The notes under the pieces are model-generated. The model was not told where the DNA came from. It did no database searches and worked only from the letters and a program-made list of their open reading frames with translations. DNA of 24,359 bases. Origin: Acanthaster planci. Lineage: Eukaryota > Echinodermata > Asteroidea > Valvatida > Acanthasteridae. Where the stretch lies: NCBI RefSeq assembly GCF_001949145.1, contig NW_019091472.1, positions 327,316-351,674 of the forward strand. Reading direction: 5' to 3'. Shown one piece after another: positions 1 through 10,000 of this stretch. The position numbers and the translations under genes were made by a program. The first letter of the stretch is position 1. Each line of letters opens with the position of its first letter.

Positions 1-106
1 TGATCGATCCCTCGACCAAGATGCTATTTTATTTGGGTTCTTAATGGGAATACGTGCCGGTCGGAAAAGTTGATTTGGCAGATTGTGGCGGTCGGTAATT
101 CTGTGT

Positions 107-126
107 GCCGGTCGGGCCCGACCGGC
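107..126. repeat. Perfect 20-bp GC palindrome within CCGGTCGG repeats
   Basis: GCCGGTCGGGCCCGACCGGC is its own reverse complement. CCGGTCGG also occurs at 57-64, GCGGTCGG at 88-95, and GACCGGC again at 130-136. The block stands out from its AT-rich surroundings by CpG content. Confidence 0.8.
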
Positions 127-275
127 GCTGACCGGCAGCGGCAGATCCCTGTTAAAGTGGAGACTACATGATCTTGATAGACATTCTATATTTTACCACT
201 TAAGCCCTGAAGAAATATGATCACCTGTCTTTGGCCATATGTGGTTCAGTATGCAAAATCACAAACTTTCAGAAG

Positions 276-283
276 TATAAAAG
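276..283 (+). promoter_or_regulatory. TATA-box-like TATAAAAG
   Basis: An exact TATAAAAG lies about 300 bp before the GALNT11 ATG. An initiator-like CCACACT has its A at 314, which is further downstream than usual. In AT-rich DNA such a match can arise by chance, so this is only a weak promoter candidate. Confidence 0.15.
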
Positions 284-501
284 CTGGGATTTATTTCCCC
301 ATAATTTGATTCCACACTCTGTAAACTATGTTAATCACTTTTCTTTGGTTGTAAAATGAAGAGAAATGTTGAAGTTTTCCTCTAAGGTTGAAAGATTTTT
401 CTTTTTTTAAAATTAATATTTATTTCTACGCATAATAAATTGAAGTTTCTGTGCTGTCTTGTTCTGACTGTTCAAAGTGTTGTTTCTTTTCTTATCTGCA
501 G

Positions 502-587
502 CACATTTGTACTTCAGGCCCATGGAAATGTTTGCCAGTTACATGTAAGTTGTGCGCGTTCCTCTGCAGGCAGTAGCCTTCCAGACA
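502..587 (+). other. GALNT11: Putative 5' UTR of the first coding exon, with two possible acceptors
   Basis: TTTCTTTTCTTATCTGCAG ends at 501 and is a strong acceptor, so an untranslated part of exon 1 may start at 502. A second acceptor, GTTCCTCTGCAG, ends at 569, 18 nt before the ATG. The longer leader would include upstream ATGs at 522 and 528 opening a frame that stops at 546-548; the shorter would have none. The partner donor, and so the first non-coding exon, is not identified and may lie outside the window. Confidence 0.5.
522..548 (+). other. Possible upstream ORF (8 codons) in the leader
   Basis: ATG at 522 reads MEMFASYM and stops with TAA at 546-548, 39 nt before the main ATG. It exists in the mRNA only if the acceptor ending at 501 is used. 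Choice of the 569 acceptor would remove it, so splicing could alter translation. This is inference from sequence only. Confidence 0.3.
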
Positions 588-1087
588 ATGGCTGGTCTTC
601 GTTTTCGATGCTTCTGTTATGGCATCATTGTGTCTTCAATTACATGGGCTATTATCATCTACATGATTTTAGCTGACGTAAGTCGTCAGGAGCGGCAGCC
701 AGTCAATGATCAGCAATACATGTATAAGAGACATCCACACCGTTTAGTTGTAAACCATCCTCAACAGTTTGTCAAGCCTTGGAAAGCAAACCATCAAGGA
801 AAAGCTGTGCTTCTGGATGGGAATGATGATCTGAAAAATAATGTTTTATTTGATTTGGATGATAGAAATCACAATCAGAATGTCCAGTTCGGACATGAAG
901 CAGTTAAACACAATGGCATTGACCAACAGGCGATGGGTGTTGGGAAAAGTGACAGTGAACTAGGAATGATAAAAACAGCTGAAGACAGAAGGTTGAGAGA
1001 TGAAGGTTTCAGACGACATGCCTTCAATGAATTAGTCAGCACTAGGATAGGATATCACCGTAGTGTACCTGACTCACGCAATCCCTT
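588..1087 (+). CDS. GALNT11: GALNT11 coding exon 1: membrane anchor and stem
   Basis: Encodes residues 1-166 and two bases of codon 167. ATG at 588 is chosen because the next residues match the vertebrate GALNT11 N-terminus; upstream in-frame sequence back to 552 has no ATG. A short basic cytoplasmic tail (R5, R7) precedes a hydrophobic segment at about 8-29, which gives type II topology. A hydrophilic N/H/Q-rich stem follows with no recognisable domain. The last 45 residues (SELGM... and [11 protein letters not shown]) are the conserved entry to the catalytic domain. The donor is GTAAGT at 1088, phase 2. Read-through into the intron meets TAA at 1089-1091. Confidence 0.93.
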
Positions 1088-4000
1088 GTAAGTATTAAAT
1101 GTATATATAAATGTATCTACACAAATCATCGCATATGATGGCTGTATGATCAGGAAGGCCTCTTGGTCTCGCCCTTGTTAAAAAGTGTCAAGAGTCAATT
1201 TTACGTAGTAGTGGGTATATGTACACTGTACTGTATGTGCGTGTACATTTATAATCCTGCTATAATGAGAGGAATCTTGATGCCCTGCCTGGATTTTTTA
1301 TGTTTATGAAAGTCATCTGAAATTGTATAAAAGTAATTAAAACATGGAAGAGGTTTACGAGTAACCTTTGCTGGTGAAGAAAAAAACTGGTGCAATCTGT
1401 TTGGTGAACCACCATGCCCATGTACAGAACTGAGGATGTACTACATGTACATGTACTGTAGTGAAGAACTATACCAGTACATGTATGTACATCTACAGTT
1501 GAACAGGACCAGGGACCTCTCACCTGTAAGGCAGAATAAAGCAAGAAGTCTGACAAGCTACCAAGAGAAGTTGCCGAGTGGGTGAAAGATGATTGTTGTC
1601 TCTGAATTGGACAGGTTCTCAAGGGCTTATGCCTGGATTCACGTTCTGCTGCCAAGTGTTCACTTGCACTGTTGAAACTATTTACCTTTTCTCAGAAGAA
1701 ACATTAGCTGGAGGGGTGTTAAAAAGGAGAAGGGAACTCACAGTTTGTACTGAAACATGAAGGTGCTATTGCAGTCAGTTGTCTAGTGTACCAGGTCAAC
1801 CAAGATGGTTGCAAACTGAAGATTTTAAAACATATATTTTAGTGTGCAAATTTGTCATTTTGTTGAGTACGATTTTCTTTTCATATGTTTATTCTACCGT
1901 TGTACAGATGTAAATACAAAGTGCATCCCAGAGAGCTTCCCAAAGTCAGCATACTCATTTGTTTTTATAATGAAGCCTGGTCTACACTACTGCGCACTGT
2001 ATATAGTGTTTTGGATAGAACTCCAAGAGAATTAATTCAAGAAATTATCCTACTTGATGATTATAGTGATTTTGGTAAGTATGGTATGAAGTTTGCATGC
2101 ACATGTATATGTCAGGAAATCAGTCACTTAAGACCTGACAAAGCAAAAGTGATCCTTAAGATCACAGAGGTATGGTTCTGCAGATTTCAGATTATGAACA
2201 GGAGTTTTAATGGATGATGTGTAAGTTTGGTTGAATGTTGACCTTTATTTCCACTAAACTGATTACGCTGTCAGATGCGCATCTCAGGATCAGGTCTGAT
2301 TCCCTTTTGTTAAAGTTTTTATTTTGTAATTTTGATATGTTTGGAAAAATGGTGCCAGCTACTGTACCATCTTAGCAGTTGTCTTGGCATAGACCAAATC
2401 TGTCAAAAGCCATGTTGTCTTACAGGCATCATACTGTAATTTGAATCTTTTACATGTACATGTATATGTATCATTGTAAATTTCAAAACTCTTTGCTTTC
2501 AAACCCTCAGCGATTTGAGGAGAAACAGCATTTTTTTATTTGTACATACTTGATCATTACACCTCATAACATTGAGAGGGCCTCAAGCAAATGAAAATCA
2601 TGTACCCACATGTGGACATGTACAGTGTACTTGTATGCTGCAAATTGAATACAAACATGTATATGAACCTCATTTAAAACTGTCTTTTTGATGTTGATAG
2701 CAGTATCCTATTGTACATACTCATGAAATGATGCTGTTCGCCGTTCATTTCTTAATTTACACAGTGTACATGTACCTGTACTTTCCTAAACAAGTTTCTC
2801 TGTGCATTGTGTTGATCAAGCAGTTACTTTACATGGCTGAATCCTTACTTTTCAATTCACATATAGATCATTTGAAAGCCGAACTTGACACATACGTACA
2901 TGAACATCTGTCTCCAGTGGTGAGAGTACTACATAATAGCCAGAGGGAGGGTTTAATCCGAGCAAGAACCATTGCTGCTAGACAAGCTACAGGGGAGGTG
3001 CTCATGTTTTTGGACAGTCATTGTGAGGTATATATCCATTCATCTTGTTAACTATGGAGTGAGAATACCTTGTACCCATAGGAGAATGGTGCTCTGTTGA
3101 CCTGCTATACTTAAAGAGCCCATGGATAATAATGAGTTGCAAGTAAATATGGTAAACATTCATTGCCGGGATATGGCACAGAGCACTTGGTGAACATAAA
3201 TTTGTCTCTTTACACGTTTCAACTTTTATACAGTTTCCTGATTTTGTTCAGTGTCTACTTGGGGCATTCCCAACTTTGTCAACACATTTGGGTATGCCCA
3301 ACTTTAGTTATCCAGCAGAATTGAATATAGAGCACTGCAGTCAAATAACAGTTCCAAGAAATGAGCTGAATCACTATTTTATGTGGGTCTGACATAATGG
3401 CAGAAAGAGCTTTCCAATGGTAAACATAACAGTGTAAAAGCATCCCTCAATGCAATACAGCTTGCAGATAGACCCAAAGGGAAAACTGGAATGTAAGGTA
3501 CATGTACATGTAGCTTCAGTCTCACAGTAGCAAGGGCTGTATTCTCATACACTGTACATGTATGTGTTCACCAAATTTCCATGCAATGTAGAAAGCAATA
3601 ATTCCATCTAAATAAAACGTAATTCATGGAATGTATATATATATCGGCATGTAATTTGCACAAAATAAAAAGAATTGTCACACCGTTGCAGCCATTTTTA
3701 GACAGTGAGTTTCTTGCAAGGTCAACAATACGCTCAAGCATACATGTACATGTATACCTGCACATCTCTTCAATCTACAGTATACATTGTAAGGCTGTCT
3801 GTTTACATTTGAAAATAACCAGATAACGACCTTGTATTTTTATGAATGAAAGGTCTAGTGATACATGTACCATAATACTCTAAATAAAGAGGCCACATCT
3901 TCAGCTTTCAAATAATACACTGTACCTAAATTAAGTATATATGTTTGTGTACATGAACATACGATACATGTACAGTGCAGGGGGGTACCAGTGTAACAAA

Positions 4001-7000
4001 AACCAGTGCACTTCTCATCTTTGTCTCAGACATTGTCACGAATAATGCTAATTGTCGAAATTTGTCCAAATGTTGTATTTTCAAATGTCTTGATTGCATT
4101 CAACATTTGGAATTAGAAGGTTTAATACACCAACTATTACAAAACCCCCAATCAGCCACCTTTTCACCATCTGATTTTCAACCCTAAATATCAGAGTTTG
4201 AGTGTATGCTCATTTTATCGTGATGTATCACAGTTTCTTTTCAATACAGTTGCATGACATCTGTTGCTTGGCTGAATTGTTTGGTCATAAAGTGTTTCTT
4301 TTCCATCAAAGTTGGGCAACTCTGTTGACAAAGTTGGGCCTGTAACAACAACAGCAGTGTTCTCAATCCTTGTTTCCCGCAGTGCACCACTTCTTCTTGT
4401 GCAACTTATGTGTAAAATCCGTACATGGAAGGGTTTGAGTTTGATTCATATTAGAAAAATATTGAGTGAAATTGGTTTCAAGATCAGTTTTTAGAAATGA
4501 AAGTTTGGGCTTTGTTCTTACAAGTTTATCAGTTGTGATTTCTGTCTGTCGACTCAGGGATGAAAAAAGTATGCTTAAAGAGACTGAAAAGGAATAGTTT
4601 GTACAATATGGTTTATGTTTACTGCGCTAAAAACAAATCCTCAATTCATAACAATAATTGTTTTCATTTGTTCCAAGGTGAATGAGAAGTGGTTAGAGCC
4701 TCTTCTGGAACGTATCCAACATAATAGCCATACTGTTGTATGCCCCATCATTGATATCATCAATTCAGATACCTTTGATTACCAAACATCGCCTATGGTC
4801 AAAGGTGGGTTCAATTGGGGACTTCATTTCAAGTGGGAAAATCTTAACAGTAGTCAACTCACTGGAAAAGAAGATTTTGTCAAGCCATTCAGGTGAGATT
4901 ATAACCCTGCATACATGTATGTACATGTAGGCATTAGTTTCTTTGTTTAAATTCTTACACAGTTTATATTTAGTCTGCTTTTCTGTGTAACTTTTCTTCC
5001 AGAATTTGCTGTCGGCCATCAATTTAACTTGTTTTCAAACACTAGGAGATATCAATTAATGTACAAAACACACTATTGCTTTTTGGAACCTTGTCTGTGG
5101 CTATACTTCTCTTTATTTGTGGTGTTTTGGCATTTTGTGTTCTCCTGTTTAACATATTTTTCCAACCTGCTCTTATGGAAAGGCCATAACTTCTTATAGT
5201 GTAACAACTTATCCATATGCTGCCGGGTTTAAATTGAAGTTGTGTGACAAGTTCCCAGGGGATTTTAAAGATTTTCCGCTTCCAAAATTCTTCAAAAATT
5301 CATAACTTCATTTACTGGATGTTTACACCTACATGAATGACTGTCTGGTGGCTACTCTAATCTGACAGGCAACATCTTTTGAAGCCTGAGTATTTCAGCC
5401 AGGCCTTCTGCATTGTGAAGAGAGCCCAGATTGTGTGGTGTTGCATAATTTTTTTTTGTTCCTGAAACTGGCCCAGTGCTCTGCTGGTGTCTTTTCAAAT
5501 GTGGCCAGATTAACATGCAGTGGTATGGTATCGCTCAGCACTGGACCACTTCTGTCCCAGGTCGTAATCTGCTTGCACTGAATGCCACAGATAGTGGTAC
5601 ACTGATCAAAACAGTGATGGATTACCTGCACTGTTGAAAACTTAAAGAATGTTAGCAATTCCCAGCAGCCCGGTCTTTTGTTCAGAGTACTGTCTTTTGT
5701 TACAAGGCCCAGCTCATTTGTCCCATTTCGGGCACCCTGAATTTGCATACAAACCTAAGGTCTCTGGTACCAGGCACCCTGGTGGAAAGTGGTTATGTGT
5801 ACCTCATGTGCAACCATGATAACTTTCATACTTGAACATGTGCAACTTTGTTTGGACACTGTAACAAGTTACCCTTTTGACAACTTTTGTCTGTCTCCTG
5901 TATGTGACAAAACAGTGCAGTGTAATCATCATCATGTGTAACTGTGACAATCCATGGTATTGCACATGATCATGCCACAGCTTGATCTTTGTGCAAGATA
6001 TCTTAGTGATTAGAATGCTTAGCTAAAGAACTAAAGAATTCTTTTGTTCATACACATGTATTTGTATGGATTGAAGAAAATCAGGGATCAGAAGTGCTCA
6101 CAATATACACTGTAGGTTCATCACTACGTGTACATGTAATTCTCCCCTCAATGATTAAGAAAGAGCTGCGAAGGACTCTTACAGTGGTCATCAATTGTCT
6201 TGTACCTCATATGTGCATATCTTTTGTTTATGAGGCTTTAAGAGAGTTTTTTTGATTCAGAAACATACCGGTAGATCAGTCTTCTTTTCTGATTTTAAGT
6301 GTAATTGACCTTTTGAATGATCCAAATCATTATTCTCCTATCGCTAAATACATACTTTTATTTGTCAGCTCACCTACCATGGCAGGAGGTCTGTTTGCCA
6401 TCAACAGTGCATACTTTCATAAGCTTGGTGCATACGATGAAGGTATGGATATATGGGGTGGAGAAAACTTGGAAATATCATTTCGGGTAAGAACACTTCA
6501 GCATCTGAAGCTGGTACAAAAAGGTCCCATACAAATTTCATTTCTTTGTGCACATTGTATCTACATGTATGAGGGCAGTAAGTTTAAAACTCAATTAAAT
6601 GTTAACTAGAGTTGATAGAAGAGATTTTGCCTCACAAACTACAAGTAAGTTTTCAAGATATTTCAGGTAACTTTTATGTTTTGCGTCCTGTTTTGCATGC
6701 CACTGAAATCATCATAATGCAGAAAATGGGTTTTGCCTTTCATAAATAAGGGAATAAATATGTGCTTGGCCAGTCTAAAACATGCATTTTAAGACCAGGC
6801 ATTATCACTTCTCAATGGGCATTATCAAATATTAATACATGTACATGGTCATGTGACTTACTTCGACCAATAGGAATTGAAAAACTGTCCGAGGTATTCA
6901 TAAATGTAACTTCACAAGCATTGTATACTGGATGCAATCTGAAAGCTTGAGACAAAAAACATTGACAAGCTTGTCAGAATGGGACCTGAACTGGCGCGCA

Positions 7001-10000
7001 GGAGTACCTGATTACTTTGCAGATATGTGTATCATCTCAGCTCTCTGGCATGAATTTTATACTGAAAAATATGTCATGCAAGCATTTATTCTTTGGTGAA
7101 CTGTATGAATTTGACAAGACACACCTTGCAGTTTGACTATAATGAAAGTGGACTTTTGCCCAATCTGTAAAACATCTTATTCTGATATAACAGAGAGCGC
7201 TGTTGCAGCAATGTTGCTGTATAATGTAATGTAGGATTTGTCTCTGCCATTTTTTATCAACTGAGCAACCCAAAGTGTAGGACGCATTTGTATGTAAAGT
7301 TTACTCAATGATCAACTGCCCTGTACTAGAGTAGCTGTGAAATACTTGTACTGTTGAGAACAAGTTGTAATGCCTTGACAGCAAAGTCAGAGAGACACGT
7401 TGTTCCTGCTTTGTCCTCTTAAAGGGGAAATGGGAGAAACTTTATTTGTTAAGAAATTCAGGACTTACATGTAGTTGTGACAAAAATTGTTACCATAACA
7501 AAATTGCCTTCTCTTAATAATTGTCATTCAACATGCATGTACATGTACGGTATGTACAAATTACAGGTACACTGACCCTACAGTTATCAGTGTCAGTATT
7601 ACATGTACCACAGTACACGTACATGTACCATAGTACATGTACCATAGTACATTTACGTGTACTATAGTACACGTACATGTAGGTTGTAAGTTTTCCAGCC
7701 ATAAAGTAAAAAAAGCCATAGCATATCAACTTCAAACTATATTTTAGTTGGTCTTGTTGCCTTCAGAAGTCTGTTGATTTGAGACTTTGTAGGTTGGAGG
7801 TTAAAGGTTATTGTTGAAATAAGGGAGATGTTTCTCAATGGAGAGGGCTTTGTGATCACAGATCATTGCCTTGGGCTGTAAGTTTATGCATGGGCTGGAT
7901 GACTCATTTGGGTTCGTTAACTCATCATTCTTGTTTTAATACAGCTTATTACCCTTTTCCACTGATTGTTAAGTCATTTAGGTCAAAATTTTATCCAAAT
8001 CATATACTTGACCAAGTCTGTAAGGTTCTGACCTTTGAAATATGCACATACAAGTATATGTACATTTACCAACAAATGTCCTAGAACCTGTGCGTATTGT
8101 CTTATTAGTTATCACAAGGATTATCTTAGCTGATACAGTTGCTGTTGCTGTAATAACATTCATATTTATTCAAATGTTGGAAAACCAGTGCAGACGTACT
8201 GTATTACCTGAATTCCTGTCTGATGATTTGTCTTTGTTTTATGGCATGCAGATATGGCAGTGTGGAGGTACATTAGAGATTGTACCATGTTCAAGGGTGG
8301 GCCATGTTTTTCGAAAACGACGGCCATATGGTTCCCCATCTGGCAAAGATACAACACTGTACAATGCCCTGCGAGTGGCACACGTTTGGATGGACGATTA
8401 TAAGGTAACCTTTTTATTCGTTTAATATCTTGTTACTGGATTTTGTCACTTTGATATCACAGTTTTAAAGCCATTGAATACATGGACATCATGATAGTAG
8501 AAGAAGACGGCAATGGGGTGCTTACCCCCTTGTGAAAAAAAGGGAATTGGTGAAAAAAAATGAAAAACCCTCCAAATTGATCCCTTCCACTGTCAAGTGT
8601 TTATCAGTTCTCAGCTGATGAGTGCTCCCTCTCTCCTCCCCCTCCCCCGGGAAAAAAGTGGTTTAGCCCCCTCCCCTGAAAAAAACCTGGCGATGCCCAT
8701 GATTGAACAGCTTCGCTGTTTTGTATTCTTTTAAGTTGTATCTACCGGTATTGAATGTTTGTTTGAGGTACTCTTCAGACTTACAATGTGAATTGTTGCT
8801 GACATCTTGAATGGCAATACATGTTTCAGTTTCTAGTTCATGTGTAGATTACCTGTTCATGGTTGGAAGTACTGTACATCATGTGGATGGTATTGAACAT
8901 GTGGATGGTATTGAACATGTGGATGGTATTGAACATGTGGATGGTTTTGAACATGTGGATGGTATTGAACATGCGGATGGTATTTAGCCACCAACTGGTT
9001 TTTAAACCAATTTCATGGGAAATTGTGATCTTCATCTTGTGTACTGAAAACCTCACGTGACAATCACTATTGTTGCATATGCCTAGTTCAGGTTAGATTC
9101 TTTGTTTGCTTCAAAAGCGCAGTGAAAAATGTAGCCACAAATCATGTACACCTACAAATTACATGCACTTGTACACAGAAATGTAAATACCAATACAAAA
9201 ATACACATTTGAACAGTACAGAAGACTCTGGAAAATGCTTGCATTCAGCCCTGCTACATGTAATGCAACCTCTTATATGTCTCAATCATCCAATGAGTTT
9301 GTATTCCAGGAATGGAAATTTCACTCTACATGTACATGTACTGTTCACTGACACATGGTTCATACCATTCTCCATAAGGAGATTTTCATTACTGTGCACA
9401 CAAAACACATATATTATGGCTTGAGAGGTGTTTCATGAAATAGTGAGGTACAGTTGCGGAAAAAAAAGTTGGACAAATATGAATTTTTGATTTTGATTGA
9501 CTTTCTCATGAAAGTAGTGTTTTTGATCATTGCCTAACAAAATAATCCATCAGACGTCTCATTTCCATCACAAATACTCACTGGCGTTCAGTGTGTGACC
9601 CTGAACAATAAGCAAAAGTAAGTTGAGGAAGGAAACATACATGTACATGCTCAGAAGAGTGCCTGTGTCTTTCTGTTAGTTTAATGATATGAGTAGAGTT
9701 CTCAGTTGTAAATCTTCCTCACTGTTGGCATCTTTCTTGCTCTCTTATTTCAAATAGCAGGACATTAAAAGGAATATTAATCTGCGTGCATAAAAAAGCT
9801 ACATATTTGTGTTGAGCACACAAGGCTTTACTTTCATGTAATACACCTCCATCATGTCCATTCTGTACTAATATCCCTCCATTTTATTTCTCTTTTTTGA
9901 AATACATGTAGGAATTCTTTTTTCAAACAAATAGTCATGCCCGAGGCATGGAATATGGTGATGTATCTGGCAGAGTTCAACTGAGACAACAGCTTCAGTG

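Larger units (their letters stand above)
1..501. other. Upstream flank, no gene seen
   Basis: No coding segment is recognisable. It contains a GC-rich block with repeated CCGGTCGG (55-136), described separately, and then AT-rich sequence leading to the polypyrimidine tract of the acceptor at 501. TATAAAAG occurs at 276-283 and could be a TATA box, but no well-placed initiator supports it. The region may instead be the end of a 5' intron. Confidence 0.5.
6487..8251 (+). other. GALNT11 intron 5 (1765 bp, phase 0)
   Basis: GTAAGA to CAG. Carries a dispersed repeat with E-box and CCAAT box (about 6754-6906) and a palindromic GTACATGTAC cluster (about 7534-7681), listed separately. The remaining 6910-7530 and 7690-8240 show no structure I can name. 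Confidence 0.85.
8405..9911 (+). other. GALNT11 intron 6 (1507 bp, phase 0)
   Basis: GTAACC to TAG. Contains a stretch with A-runs and C-runs (about 8514-8700) and the 18-bp minisatellite (8881-8986). Positions 9060-9900 have ACATGTA motifs but no named element. Confidence 0.85.

Noticed and set aside
440-676. 78-codon plus-strand frame before the GALNT11 start
   Set aside because: Overlaps the GALNT11 start in another frame and spans a strong acceptor; chance.
1260-1655. 131-codon minus-strand frame in intron 1
   Set aside because: Composition is erratic and includes ACATGTA repeat translation; no family resemblance.
5395-5748. 117-codon minus-strand open frame
   Set aside because: Lies wholly inside a MITE copy, is not open in the other copies, and the peptide has no protein-like features.
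6762-6950. Similar peptides at 6762-6950 (+) and 24023-24235 (-)
   Set aside because: The likeness comes from the shared dispersed repeat, not from a conserved protein.
8881-8986. CRISPR-like direct repeats
   Set aside because: Units are directly adjacent with no spacers, in an intron of an animal gene.
8838-9060. Open frames on both strands with MWMVLN / MFNTIH repeats
   Set aside because: Produced by the 18-bp minisatellite, whose unit is a multiple of three.
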